DNA of 64,000 bases from JAIQFL01 sp035501495 (GCA_035501495.1 DATJWB010000210.1:29756-93755), one strand, 5' to 3'; counted from the stretch's first letter, positions 1 to 8,966 are shown. Translations and numbers: made by a program. The notes: generated from the sequence alone by a model not told the origin.

Positions 1-694
1 CGCTGGGGGCGAGGTGAAATGACGGGGAATTGGTGAGAGTCACTCCGTCTACCTGGAGGCGTGTGACTCCGGGCAGAGAGACGAGCACGGGGCGCGGCAC
101 CATCGCGTGTGGCGGCAGGTACCGAAGGGAGGCTTTGCTGGCCCAAATCCAAAACATCGCCCCGGAGCCATCGATGGTGCCGGGGCCCGTGATGGCCAGG
201 TCGGTGGTGCCCGGGGCGCAGGAGATGAGGGGCGCGACGCGCGGAATGCCGCCGCGCCCGCGGCCTGGTGCGGCGGATGGAGGCGCGGACAGGGTTTTGG
301 CGGGGTCCGGGATGCCGTACTCCTCAAACGTGTCGGGGGCTTTGATGATGGCGCCGGCTTCGAGATGCAGGTCCAGGCGGCTGACGAGTTTGAATGGGAG
401 GGTTTTGTAGACGCCGGCGGGCACGATGAGATGGCCGCCGCCGGCCTTCTCGACGGCCGCGATGGCCTTCTCGAACGCGGCGGTGTTGAGCGTCTGCCCG
501 TCACCCACGGCACCGAAATCGGCGAGGTTGAACCGGGCGCCGGGGATGACGGGGAGAGCGGCGGTGATCTCGGCCGGCGGAGCCGATTTCGCGGGTTTGG
601 ATTGCGGCGGCGCGGTCAGCGCGGCGGGGACGAGCCAGGCGGCAAGCGCCAGCCAGACGGCCAACGCGACGATCGAGGAGAGTCTGCGGGTCAT
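1..694 (-). CDS. GH28 polygalacturonase-like protein, N-terminal part (runs off left edge)
   Basis: Reading the minus strand from ATG at 694 gives 231 residues with no stop before the edge, so the C-terminus and catalytic motifs lie outside. The start MTRRLSSIVALAVWLALA is a signal peptide. About residue 55 comes FNLADFGAVGDG, the classic opening of secreted GH28 pectinases and pectate-lyase-superfamily beta-helices. It is followed by GGGHLIVPAGVY and, near residue 175, ITGPGTIDGSG, the PGTIDG turn typical of GH28. A purine-rich GGAAAGG precedes the ATG. The likely role is hydrolysis of pectin-type polysaccharide in the periplasm or outside the cell. The family is clear; substrate and catalytic competence cannot be judged here. 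A second GH28 gene lies at 36631. Confidence 0.85.
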   Translation of the reverse strand, partial: MTRRLSSIVALAVWLALAAWLVPAALTAPPQSKPAKSAPPAEITAALPVIPGARFNLADFGAVGDGQTLNTAAFEKAIAAVEKAGGGHLIVPAGVYKTLPFKLVSRLDLHLEAGAIIKAPDTFEEYGIPDPAKTLSAPPSAAPGRGRGGIPRVAPLISCAPGTTDLAITGPGTIDGSGAMFWIWASKASLRYLPPHAMVPRPVLVSLPGVTRLQVDGVTLTNSPSFHLAPS

Positions 695-1095
695 GTCGGA
701 CCTTTCCGGAGGCGATGGTATCAGGAATAAGGCGACAGGTGGGGCGGCCCGCGGTGCAAGAGACTCGCCGCTCCATCCGATTCCGATTTTGCGAAAATAT
801 TTTGCGACCTCTAATTCGTTTGAAATGAATCGCCCGTGCCCCGGCACCCGAATCGCGCCGTGCGGAATATTTGCGCTTGCCTGCATCGTGGAATTCGCAA
901 GAGGCTTGCATCCCACTGCGCGAGCCGCAACAAGGTCGATCCTGGCCAGGATACTTGCTTCTCGGGTGGGAATCTGAGCCTTCTTAGTAAGCCTTCGCGG
1001 CCCAACCGGAGACATTGGGTTCGTCCCCATTGCACCTCGTGGAGACACGCGGTGAAGCAGAAGGGCTGGCAGACTTCCTACCCGTAGTGTTTCTC
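695..1095. other. Intergenic stretch without a supported gene
   Basis: No reading frame here has a credible start, codon pattern or recognisable motif. Around 785-830 the sequence is AT-rich (with the palindrome AAAATATTTT) and could carry the promoter of the minus-strand GH28 gene, but no clear -35/-10 pair stands out. Confidence 0.4.
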
Positions 1096-1735
1096 TTAAA
1101 AGTTAAGCCGGCACAACAGCCTGGTATACCGCGGATTCGCGCGGAGTTGCTTCCACTTTGGCTCGACCTTGAGGAATGCCATCCTGGGATCGCGCTTCTC
1201 CAAGCCACGCTCCAGCCAGGTAAGTGCTTCTCCGTGCTCATCGAAGCCCATGTACACGAGCGCGATATTGAACGGAGGCACGTAACGATTCTTCGACAAT
1301 TCCAGGAGCTTTTCGAGCGCATGGCGTGCGTCAGCCCATTTACCGAGCCTGGCATTGGCGTATGCCTTGAGGGCCGCGGGCTGCGTATTGGCGGGGGTAA
1401 GTGCGCAGGCGGCGCCGGCTTCGGCAATCGCCTCCTCAAACAGTCCTTTTTGTATGTAGGCGCTCGCCGCGAACGAATGCGCGACTCTGGACTTCGGGTC
1501 GAGCTCAATCGCTTCGCGCAGCCGGGTGATGGCTTCATCCGTCATACCGGCGTGAAGCAGGAACTGACCGCCCATGGCAGTGACGAGACCGGAAAGCGGA
1601 TCGAGTTCCTGGGCGCGCGAAATCCCGGCCGGCTTCTGCGTGCGGCCCGAGATTCGAGAGCAGGTGCGCGTGCATCCAGAGAGTGTCCGCGCTGTTGGGG
1701 TCCAACTCCAAGTCGGGTTCTGCATCGCCACCATG
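1096..1735 (-). pseudogene. Decayed TPR protein, C-terminal fragment with frameshift
   Basis: The minus strand encodes a TPR tail like that of acidobacterial TPR regulators and kinases: AQELDPLSGLVTAMGG, AIELDPKSRVAHSFAAS, FNIALVYMGFDEHGEALTWLERG, ending FLKVEPKWKQLRANPRY. The preceding repeat continues only in another frame (ELDPNSADTLWMHAHLLSNLG, about 1645-1735), so a frameshift near 1640 separates the two. No N-terminal domain or start codon of the right kind survives upstream. In intact relatives this tail follows a Ser/Thr kinase or a winged-helix domain. I read it as a remnant; a sequencing error would explain only the frameshift, not the missing N-terminal half. Confidence 0.6.
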
Positions 1736-1960
1736 GCAGCCGCGGTGCTCGTGGGCCGGCTTGGGCCGTACCGCTTTGGGGCGGAAGGAAAAACGGCGTA
1801 AGCCGCGACGCTTCCTGACTTCCCTCGATGTGCTTCCGGCGCATCTCCGCAAGGTGCGGCTGAACCGCAACTGGGGCTCGACGGCGTAGCCGGCTGGCTC
1901 CCGTTTCGGTCTGGCTGGAGTTCGTCGAGAGCCTACCCGAATCACTACGAGCGCGATCTG

Positions 1961-2413
1961 GTGGGGAAGGGTCGCGACAATCTCCGGCCTCGGGACATCG
2001 CCCTGAAAACCAACATGGTCAAGCTCCGGGAGCCGGCAGGCGGCACGATCAAAATGGAGTTTCCCGCGCGGCCGCTGCCGGGCGATTTTTCGCGAACCTC
2101 CGGCCCGTCCGGCAGCAATGGAATCATGGGAGATGACCACGCGATCATGGCCGATGGCGAACCTACCGGAACCGGCGCCGAGACGTCTATGGATGTGGAG
2201 TTCTCCGTCGAAATCAGCCAGAGTGCCCGGGTGAACGGCCCGCGGGTCTCCAGTTCTCTCGACCGAGGCCTGCAGGTGGCGACGACCGACATGAGCCCCT
2301 GCACCATGGCACTCCGCACTCCGAAGAAGTACCTGAAACAGGCCTTTCCGATGGTGCGGGGCGGTCTCTGCACCGGTTGGATTCGGTACGGTTGCCGACG
2401 CAGGCTCACGTAA
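1961..2413 (+). pseudogene. Acetamidase/formamidase family remnant
   Basis: The frame holds the middle of an FmdA/AmdA-type amidase in family order. VKLREPAGGTIKMEFPARPL matches the strand before the conserved core. SGPSGSNGIMGDDHAIMADG corresponds to the family's GGNMD and GDxHAxQGDGE metal-site segments fused together, and TGTGAETSMDVEFSVEI follows. SLDRGLQVATTDM matches the later helix (LDQAxQxATxEM). The pieces sit much closer together than in an intact protein of about 300-400 residues, and the usual N- and C-termini are missing. This looks like an internally deleted relic. Intact members hydrolyse short amides to ammonia plus acid. The family call rests on recalled motifs, not an alignment. 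Confidence 0.55.
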
Positions 2414-2478
2414 CTTTTTCGCGGCAGATCAGTATAACGAGTGAATGCCAAATATCACGGACAGGAACAGGGGCTGCC

Positions 2479-5043
2479 ATGTTGGGTGATTTGCGGGAGG
2501 CGGTCCGGCAACTGCGGAAGACGCCCGGGGTCACCACCACGGCGGTGATCACCCTGACCCTGGGAATCGGAGCGACCACCGCCATCTTTACTCTCGTCCA
2601 CCAGGTGATGCTGAAATCGCTGCCGGTAACCAGGCCGGACGAGTTGTGGAGGATCGGCGACAAAGTTCGCTGTTGCAACTGGGGCGGGTATACCCAGGGC
2701 GATGATGCGGATTTCTCCCTGTTCTCCTGGGAGGCATACCAGAACTTTCGAGCGCAAGCGCCCGAGTTCACCGATCTGGCGGCGCTCCAGGCGGGCAATG
2801 CAGCCCTCGGTGTCCGCCGGGCGGGATCCCCCGCGCAGGCGGATACACGCAATGGCGAGTATGTTTCGGGTAATTTCTTCCGGACGCTCGGCATCCAGCC
2901 CTGGATAGGCCGCCTGATGACCGACGCGGACGATCTCGAGGGTGCTCCCTCCGTCGCGGTCATGAGCTACCGGATCTGGCACGAGAAGTACGGCGCCGAC
3001 CCCGCGGTGGTGGGCGCCTCATACCTGATCAACGGCCACCCGTTCACCGTAATTGGCGTGTCGCCGCCGGGATTTTATGGAGCGAAGCTGGCAGGATGGG
3101 GCATGCCGGACTTCTGGCTGCCGCTGACCGCGGAACTGTTGATCGACGGGGCCACGGCGCGTTTGAAGCGGCCGAACGGCAACTTCCTGGACCTCATCGG
3201 AAGAGTCCGTCCGGGAGTGAACCCCAAGTCGCTCGAAGCGAAACTGAAGGTCGTATTCCACGACTGGCTGGCCAGCCACGTTCCGGACATGGAGCCGGGC
3301 GAGAAGCAACTCTGGCAACAGCAGACCTTGCACCTGATTCCGGGCGGCGGGGGTGTCGCGGCGATGCGGGATGAGTACGAGGACGGGCTGAAGCTGCTGC
3401 TCATTGCGGCGGGATGTGTACTCCTGGTGGCCTGCGCGAACCTGGCGAACCTGATGCTCGCGCGTGGTCTGAAAGACCGCGCGCAAATGTCTCTGCGCGT
3501 CGCGCTGGGGGCTTCGCGAGGGCGCCTGGTGCGCAAGGTGCTGGTCGAGTCCACGGTGCTGGCGATGATCGGAGGAGTGCTGGGCATCGGAGTCGCTTAT
3601 GCAGGGACCAGGCTGATTGTGCGCCTCGCCTTCCAGATCGGCGGCCCCAACAACTACGTGCCGATCGAAGCCAGCCCTTCCTGGCAGATCCTGCTGTTCA
3701 CGATGGTGGTGTCGGTGGTGACGGGGGTGCTCTTTGGGATCGCTCCAGCGTGGATGACTTCACGTACCGACCCGGCGGACGCGTTGCGCGGCACCGGCCG
3801 CACGGTCGGCGCGGGGCGCTCCTGGGCACAGAAGTCACTGGTGATCGCCCAGATCACGGTGTCGATGATCTTGCTGTCGGCGGCGGCCCTCCTGGGCCGG
3901 AGCCTCTCCAATCTGGAGCATCAGAATTTCGGGTTCGAAACGCAGGACCGGTACATCGTGTGGATCAATCCCATGCTGGGCAACTACAAACCGGAGCAGA
4001 TGGAGCCGATGTTTCGGCAAATCGACGATTGCCTGCTCCGGGTTCCCGGTGTGCGAATGGTAGCGCCCGCCCTCTATGCGCCGATGACGGGCGATAGCTG
4101 GAACGATGGTGTCCGCATCGAGGGCCGGCCCGAGCCGGGCGCGAAAGAAGACACGGGCTCCGGGTGGGCTCGCGTGATGCCGGGCTTCTTCGAAACCATC
4201 GGCGCAAGAATCATGCTGGGGCGGCCCATCAGCGAGCATGACACGAATGCGACGCGCCGAGTAGCCGTGGTCAACCAGGCTTTTGCGAGAAGATTTTTCA
4301 AGGACCAGAACCCCATCGGGCAGCACTTCGGTCCCGACAAGATCAAGTATTCCGCAACCTACGAAATCGTGGGAGTGACCAATGATGTGCGGTATATGAC
4401 CTGGGGTTACAAGGATCCGGTGCGGCCCATGTTCTGGTTGTCGGAAGCGCAGACCGTGCAATACGACGATCCCGCCTACACGAGCGGTGAAATCTGGTCC
4501 CATTACCTGTACAACATCGTGCTTTGGGCGCCGGGGAGCCATCCCGGCATCGAGGAGCAGGTGCGGAAAGCGCTGGCCAGCGTCGATCCGAGTCTGGTGC
4601 TCTACGGGGTTGACCCCTACGCTAAAGTCGTGAGCGCGGATTTCCAGCGGCAGAACATGATTGCGACCCTGACCACGCTCTTCGGCGTGCTCGGGCTCGT
4701 GCTGGCCGCCGTGGGGCTGTACGGTGTCCTGGCATATTCGGTGGAGCGGCGTACCGGTGAAATCGGCGTGCGTATGGCCCTCGGAGCGGAGCGCGGGCGG
4801 GTTATGGCGATGGTGCTGGGCGGCGCATTCCGGCAGGTAGGCATCGGACTCGGACTGGGCATTCCGGCCGCCATCGGGGCCGGCAAACTGATGAGTGGTC
4901 AACTTTTTGGCGTGCAGCCGTGGGATCCGGTGATGCTCGCGCTGGCGACCGTGCTGCTCGGTCTGGCTGCCCTGCTGGCCTCCGTGATCCCCGCCTGGCG
5001 CGCGGCAGGCGTCGAGCCAATGGTCGCGCTACGTACCGAGTAA
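2479..5043 (+). CDS. ABC-type permease, acidobacterial duplicated orphan permease (ADOP)
   Basis: This 854-residue protein has two MacB/FtsX halves. A first membrane helix lies near residues 20-42 (TTAVITLTLGIGATTAIF), followed by a periplasmic domain and FtsX helices near 305-420 (VLLVACANLANLMLARG). The second half starts near residue 453 and ends with the FtsX block at about 730-854 (AAVGLYGVLAYSVERRTGEI, closing in PMVALRTE). The RTGEIGVRMALGA motif is typical of FtsX permeases. ADOP proteins form large families in Acidobacteria and are known for lacking an adjacent ATPase; none is seen here. The frame is open further upstream, but ATG 2479 begins the standard MLGDLREAVRQLRKTPG opening. 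Unlike the second ADOP at 18152 it has no PadR gene in front and lacks the N-terminal prefix domain. The substrate is unknown. Confidence 0.88.
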   Translation: MLGDLREAVRQLRKTPGVTTTAVITLTLGIGATTAIFTLVHQVMLKSLPVTRPDELWRIGDKVRCCNWGGYTQGDDADFSLFSWEAYQNFRAQAPEFTDLAALQAGNAALGVRRAGSPAQADTRNGEYVSGNFFRTLGIQPWIGRLMTDADDLEGAPSVAVMSYRIWHEKYGADPAVVGASYLINGHPFTVIGVSPPGFYGAKLAGWGMPDFWLPLTAELLIDGATARLKRPNGNFLDLIGRVRPGVNPKSLEAKLKVVFHDWLASHVPDMEPGEKQLWQQQTLHLIPGGGGVAAMRDEYEDGLKLLLIAAGCVLLVACANLANLMLARGLKDRAQMSLRVALGASRGRLVRKVLVESTVLAMIGGVLGIGVAYAGTRLIVRLAFQIGGPNNYVPIEASPSWQILLFTMVVSVVTGVLFGIAPAWMTSRTDPADALRGTGRTVGAGRSWAQKSLVIAQITVSMILLSAAALLGRSLSNLEHQNFGFETQDRYIVWINPMLGNYKPEQMEPMFRQIDDCLLRVPGVRMVAPALYAPMTGDSWNDGVRIEGRPEPGAKEDTGSGWARVMPGFFETIGARIMLGRPISEHDTNATRRVAVVNQAFARRFFKDQNPIGQHFGPDKIKYSATYEIVGVTNDVRYMTWGYKDPVRPMFWLSEAQTVQYDDPAYTSGEIWSHYLYNIVLWAPGSHPGIEEQVRKALASVDPSLVLYGVDPYAKVVSADFQRQNMIATLTTLFGVLGLVLAAVGLYGVLAYSVERRTGEIGVRMALGAERGRVMAMVLGGAFRQVGIGLGLGIPAAIGAGKLMSGQLFGVQPWDPVMLALATVLLGLAALLASVIPAWRAAGVEPMVALRTE

Positions 5044-5454
5044 GCACCGCAGGCGGGGGTGTCTGATGCCTCTCTCTGGCAATGGCGGACGGGATACGCC
5101 TTGGATTTCGGCCATGATCCGTGGCAGAAATGGATCGAGCACATTCCTGACCTGTGTGAAGATAAAGTCGCGCGGTTCCGGTCCGGGCCTCTCCGCGGTC
5201 AACCGCATGGCCGCCCGCATCAGGGAATAGGCCAGGATCCAGACGTCGATTTCCCCGGCCACCATTTCTTCGCTGGTGCAAGTCAGTTCGTCCAACTCCG
5301 GACGCATCGCCAGTCCGTCGTGGCCCGGCTCGATGTCGCGGAGCAGCGCCTCGTCAGGGCTTCGCGGCCGGACGACTTCGATATCGACCGCCTCGGACGG
5401 GGGCCGAAACAGGCTCGCCGCGCCAGGAGATCCGAGAAAGTGCCGCCGGTTCAC
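5029..5454 (-). CDS. Hypothetical protein with Tat-like start
   Basis: This minus-strand frame of 141 residues starts at GTG 5454. The opening MNRRHFLGSPGAASLF resembles twin-arginine leaders of secreted acidobacterial proteins, but there is no hydrophobic stretch long enough for a convincing signal. The middle is acidic and helical (LTCTSEEMVAGEIDVWILA) and matches no family I know. Its last 15 bases overlap the end of the ADOP gene on the opposite strand. It may be a small lineage-specific protein or the start of a truncated one. The acidic, protein-like composition supports coding. Confidence 0.4.
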   Translation of the reverse strand: MNRRHFLGSPGAASLFRPPSEAVDIEVVRPRSPDEALLRDIEPGHDGLAMRPELDELTCTSEEMVAGEIDVWILAYSLMRAAMRLTAERPGPEPRDFIFTQVRNVLDPFLPRIMAEIQGVSRPPLPERGIRHPRLRCLLGT

Positions 5455-5563
5455 GTTCGCGTCACTGCACTACAATAGGGCTGTAAGCACGCTCAAAGGC
5501 GGGCGGCAGTCAGGGAACCACTTTTTCGTGCTGCTGACCTGCTGTCCCTGGTAATCTGAGAGT

Positions 5564-6724
5564 ATGAGATCTGTTGCGGTGATCGGAGCCGGCAAGACTC
5601 CGTTCGGAATCTTTGCGGACCGGGACCTCCGCTCGCTCGCCGTGGAGGCGGGCGAGAAGTGTCTGCGCAACTGCCATGCAACTCCTGGGCAGATCGAGTC
5701 GTTTTATCTCGGAAATTTCGCCGGGCCGGCTTTCGCCGGTCAAAACCACCTGGCGCCTTATATCTCGACTGCGCTGGGAATCCGCGACGTGCCGGCCACG
5801 CGTGTCGAGGCTGCCTGCGCCTCGAGCGGTTCGGCCTTTTTCCACGCGTGGACCGAGGTCGCCGCGGGCGTTTACGACATCGTGATGGTGGTGGGGGTGG
5901 AGAAAATGACTTCGCGCACCACCGGGCGGGTCAACGAGATTCTCGCCGAGGCGGGAGACTGCTCGGGCGAAATGCGGGCGGGCAATACCTTCGCTTCGCT
6001 GTTCGCCATGATTGCGCGCCGGCATATGTACGAGTTCGGCACGAAGAAAGAGCATCTGGCGGCGGTCGCGGTGAAGAATCACGCGAACGGCGCGCTCAAT
6101 CCGGACGCCCAGATGCGGAAGGTCATCACGCTCGAGCAGGCGATGCAGGGGAAGCCCATCGCCGACCCGTTGAATCTCTACGACTGCTCCCTCGTCAGCG
6201 ACGGGGCGGCGGCGGTGATCCTGGCGCCGCTCGAGCGCGCGCGGGAGTTCACGGACAAGCCGGTGCGCGTGCTCGGAATCGCCCAGGCGTCGGACTTTGT
6301 GGCTTTAGATCAAAAGGACGATATCACGACGTTTCCGGCGGTGCGGCGCGCCGGCGAGAAGGCCTATCAGATGGCCGGCCTGGGTCCGCGCGACATTCAG
6401 TTCGCGGAGTTGCACGATTGCTTCACGATCGCGGAAATCATCGCTACGGAGGACCTCGGGTTTGTCGGGCGCGGCGAAGGCGGGCCGTTCGCGTTGGAAG
6501 GGCACAGCGCGCGCAACGGCCAGCTTCCCATCAATACGAGCGGCGGGTTGAAGGCCAAAGGCCACCCGGTGGGAGCGACCGGGGTGGCGCAGATTTGCGA
6601 CCTGGTGCTGCAGATGCGTTGTGAAGCGGGGGCGCGGCAGATTCCCCGAAACTCGGTGGGGCTGGCTGAGAACCTTGGTGGTTCGGGAGCGAGTTGTGTC
6701 GTGACCATTCTGGGGGCGCCATGA
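5564..6724 (+). CDS. Thiolase-family acetyl-CoA acyltransferase (SCP-x type)
   Basis: The product of 386 residues is full length for the SCP2/SCP-x-type thiolase branch. The nucleophile region is EAACASSGSA with Cys near residue 85. The second catalytic region is ELHDCFTIAEI with His near 284, and GHPVGATG with His near 334 completes the set. Such proteins cleave or form 3-ketoacyl-CoA esters, and in many bacteria they need a separate DUF35/OB-fold partner. That partner follows at once: its ATG overlaps this stop (ATGA at 6721), indicating translational coupling. An aminotransferase comes next, so the run may handle a branched-chain or aromatic acid, but that is inference. The start MRSVAVIGAGKTPFG is the normal family start. 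Confidence 0.88.
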   Translation: MRSVAVIGAGKTPFGIFADRDLRSLAVEAGEKCLRNCHATPGQIESFYLGNFAGPAFAGQNHLAPYISTALGIRDVPATRVEAACASSGSAFFHAWTEVAAGVYDIVMVVGVEKMTSRTTGRVNEILAEAGDCSGEMRAGNTFASLFAMIARRHMYEFGTKKEHLAAVAVKNHANGALNPDAQMRKVITLEQAMQGKPIADPLNLYDCSLVSDGAAAVILAPLERAREFTDKPVRVLGIAQASDFVALDQKDDITTFPAVRRAGEKAYQMAGLGPRDIQFAELHDCFTIAEIIATEDLGFVGRGEGGPFALEGHSARNGQLPINTSGGLKAKGHPVGATGVAQICDLVLQMRCEAGARQIPRNSVGLAENLGGSGASCVVTILGAP

Positions 6725-6969
6725 GGAGCGGAACCGTTTACACCGAAACCGTGATTTACTCGGCACCCGATGCGTTCGCCAGGGACGTGCCTTACCAGAC
6801 GGCCATCATCAGCCTCGAGGGAGGGGGCGCCGGAACGCGGCGCCTCACGGCCCGCATCCTGGGTGACCGCGTTCGGATCGGCGACCCGGTGATCGAGGTG
6901 GAACCGGGCGAAGACCCGGCAACGGCCTCGCCCCTGACGGCGGGCGTTCCCTTATTCCGGAAAGCGTGA
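6721..6969 (+). CDS. DUF35-type OB-fold protein, thiolase partner
   Basis: This small protein of 82 residues overlaps the thiolase stop by 4 bases. GTVYTETVIYSAPDAFARDV, then PYQTAIISLE and RIGDPVIEVE, follow the OB-fold half of DUF35 proteins (GTVYTYTVV..., PYVVALVEL..., VRIGMPVEV in typical members). The N-terminal rubredoxin-like zinc ribbon of full-length DUF35 proteins (about 130-150 residues) is absent. DUF35 proteins bind acyl-CoA and form complexes with thiolases and ketoacyl synthases, which fits the neighbour. It is either a naturally ribbon-less variant or has lost the ribbon. The ATG at 6721 is preferred because it gives both the family start and the ATGA coupling. Confidence 0.72.
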   Translation: MRSGTVYTETVIYSAPDAFARDVPYQTAIISLEGGGAGTRRLTARILGDRVRIGDPVIEVEPGEDPATASPLTAGVPLFRKA

Positions 6970-6974
6970 TCGAT

Positions 6975-8165
6975 ATGAAACTGGCAGATCGGATGAATCA
7001 CATCGGAGTCGAATCGGCCTTCGATGTTCTGGTACGGGCCCGTGCTCTCGAGGCGCAGGGCCGAAGCATCATTCACCTGGAAATCGGTGAGCCCGATTTT
7101 CCCACTCCCTCCCATATCATCGAAGCGGCCAAGCGCGCGCTCGACGAAGGGTGGACCCATTACGGCCCGACGCAGGGATTTCCGGAACTGCGGGAGGCCA
7201 TTGCCGAGCACGTATCGCGCAGCCGGGGGATCCAGGTTGGCCCGCAGCATGTCTCGGTGGTGCCGGGCGGAAAGCCCATCATCTTCTTCCCGATGATCGC
7301 GCTGCTCGAACCGGGCGACGAAGTGATTTACCCCAACCCGGGATTCCCGATTTACGAATCGATGATCCGTTTCCTGGGCGCCCGGCCCGTGCCGATTCCG
7401 CTCGAAGAGAAGCGCGGCTTCTCATTCGATCTCGACGGGTTCCGCGACAGCCTGACAGACCGCACCAGGATGGTGGTGCTGAACTCGCCGCAGAATCCTA
7501 CGGGCGGCGTGATTCCGTACGAGGACCTGAAGGCGATTGCGGGAATGTTGCAAGACCGCGACGTAATGATTCTGAGCGACGAGATCTATTCGCAGATCTG
7601 GTACGACGGAAAGCCGCCGGCATCGATCACGAGCTTTCCCGGCATGCTGGAAAAGACGATTATCCTGGACGGCTTTTCGAAGACTTATGCGATGACCGGC
7701 TGGCGGATGGGTTATGGGGTCATGCCAACCTGGCTGGTGGAGGCGGTTACCAAGCTGATGGTGAACTCGAATTCCTGTACCGCCAGCTTTACCCAGCGGG
7801 CCGGAATTGCCGCGCTCACCGGACCGCAGGACTGCGTGGGAAAGATGGTCGCGGAATTCCGGCGGCGGCGCGATGCCATCTGCGCGGGCTTGAACGAAGT
7901 GCCCGGGTTCCGGTGCGCGGTTCCGGGTGGCGCCTTCTATGCGTTTGCGAACGTGACCGGTACGGGAATCGACTCCAAGGAACTGGCGGACTTCCTGCTG
8001 AACGAAGCGGGAGTCTCGTGTCTGAACGGCGATTGTTTCGGCGGGTATGGAACGGGTTACATCCGGTTCAGCTACGCCAACTCACTCCAGAACCTGAACG
8101 AGGCGGTGCAGCGGATCAAGAGAGCGGCAACCCGCTGGGCACCTGCGTTTGCGTCGCAAGCGTAA
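6975..8165 (+). CDS. Class I/II PLP-dependent aminotransferase
   Basis: The product of 396 residues is of fold-type I, close to aspartate or aromatic aminotransferases of subgroup I-beta/gamma. Recognisable are HLEIGEPDFPTP near the N-terminus, NSPQNPTGGV (Asn contact to PLP), ILSDEIYSQIWY, and the PLP-lysine segment LDGFSKTYAMTGWRMGY. The C-terminal IRFSYANS carries the Arg that binds the substrate carboxylate. ATG 6975 has GGAAAG about 10 bases upstream; the alternative GTG at 6966 would sit almost on that site. It lies 5 bases behind the OB-fold gene, so it is probably co-transcribed with the thiolase pair. The exact amino donor cannot be told from sequence alone. Confidence 0.87.
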   Translation: MKLADRMNHIGVESAFDVLVRARALEAQGRSIIHLEIGEPDFPTPSHIIEAAKRALDEGWTHYGPTQGFPELREAIAEHVSRSRGIQVGPQHVSVVPGGKPIIFFPMIALLEPGDEVIYPNPGFPIYESMIRFLGARPVPIPLEEKRGFSFDLDGFRDSLTDRTRMVVLNSPQNPTGGVIPYEDLKAIAGMLQDRDVMILSDEIYSQIWYDGKPPASITSFPGMLEKTIILDGFSKTYAMTGWRMGYGVMPTWLVEAVTKLMVNSNSCTASFTQRAGIAALTGPQDCVGKMVAEFRRRRDAICAGLNEVPGFRCAVPGGAFYAFANVTGTGIDSKELADFLLNEAGVSCLNGDCFGGYGTGYIRFSYANSLQNLNEAVQRIKRAATRWAPAFASQA

Positions 8166-8179
8166 CTGCGGCTGACGTA

Positions 8180-8197
8180 ACTTACTTCGCAGTAAGT
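8180..8197 (+). terminator. Hairpin just after the aminotransferase
   Basis: ACTTACT and AGTAAGT form a perfect 7-bp stem around TCGC, starting 14 bases behind the aminotransferase stop. There is no U-tract, so it may stabilise a 3' end or mark a weak terminator. Confidence 0.35.
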
Positions 8198-8220
8198 GCG
8201 GTCATCACCCGTAAGGAGCG

Positions 8221-8637
8221 GTGGATCACCACCACCCACCCAGGCCCGGAAACCCGGCATATGTCGCGGCCCTCCAGAATCCGGACGGCGACATGCGGCA
8301 GTACTTCCCGGACAACCCCGACGACGAAATCCCGAGGTGTTGCGGATTTTGTTGAGCATCGGGGGAGTGGAGATCGATCACTACTCACTTTGGCATGACA
8401 AGATGGGCAACGCGTTCGCGACCCCCATGGCGCCGCTCTCGGATCCGGGCACGGGTCTGAGGTTTCTATGACTTCAACAATCCGGCGAACCAGCACCATG
8501 CGCAGGCGTTCATCGCGGACAATCTCTTCGCCGGGCAGAGTCGCGCATTCAGCAACGGGCCGCGGGGGAACGGGGAAGACATCCGCGGCTCGAGTTTCCT
8601 CGAGGAATGCGACAATTGGAGCACGAGGCCAGAATGA
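8221..8637 (+). pseudogene. Frameshifted relic, possibly of a ferritin-like-domain protein
   Basis: Three consecutive pieces in three frames read as one protein. PAYVAALQNPDGDMRQYFPD comes first (about 8256-8320). Next is NPEVLRILLSIGGVEIDHY followed by SLWHDKMGNAFATPMAPL (about 8325-8465). The last is FYDFNNPANQHHAQAF to DNWSTRPE, ending at the stop 8635-8637. The block I-GGVE-DHY-WHDKMGN resembles the helix pair of secreted ferritin-like-domain proteins (xIGxxExxHxxxWxDKxGNA), but I hold this family loosely. Two frameshifts and no start codon make it a pseudogene. Its last bases overlap the start of the AtuA-like gene. Confidence 0.5.
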
Positions 8638-8957
8638 AGGTTCCACTCTCGCAGATTGCGCACACACGGTCCGGGGACAAGGGCGACACCTGCAATATCG
8701 GCGTGATCGCCTACGACGAGAAGGACTACCCGGTCCTGGTCCGCGAGGTCACGGCGGAGCGCGTCAAGCAGCATTTTGGGGATCTCGTCAAAGGCGGCGT
8801 GGAGCGTTTCGAATTGCCCAATCTGGGAGCGCTGAATTTTCTCCTGCACCAGGCCTTGGGCGGCGGAGGCACGGTTTCGTTGCGCACCGATGCCCAGGGA
8901 AAGACGTTCGGGGCATCGCTGCTGCGGATGGAAATCGAGCTCTCCTCGGGATCCTGA
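8634..8957 (+). CDS. AtuA-like ferredoxin-fold domain protein
   Basis: The product has 107 residues. VPLSQIAHTRSGDKGDTCNI, then VERFELPNLGALNF and LHQALGGGGTVSLRTDAQGK, are hallmarks of the small C-terminal domain of AtuA-type proteins, which occurs in many bacteria as a free-standing gene next to acyclic terpene or acyl-CoA genes. Its large partner (the DUF1446/AtuA N-domain) is not seen here. The function is not established. The presence of thiolase and acyl-CoA genes just upstream fits an acyl-CoA pathway. The start at ATG 8634 gives the conserved N-terminus MKVPL. It ends 9 bases before the convergent MetE-like gene. Confidence 0.75.
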   Translation: MKVPLSQIAHTRSGDKGDTCNIGVIAYDEKDYPVLVREVTAERVKQHFGDLVKGGVERFELPNLGALNFLLHQALGGGGTVSLRTDAQGKTFGASLLRMEIELSSGS

Positions 8958-8966
8958 GAGAATTGG

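Noticed and set aside
107..730. Plus-strand frame at the left edge
   Set aside because: It is Gly-rich and featureless, while the opposite strand reads as a GH28 protein with signal peptide.
780..830. AAAATATTTT palindrome as an operator
   Set aside because: It is short, the flanks do not extend the symmetry, and AT-rich promoter DNA gives this by chance.
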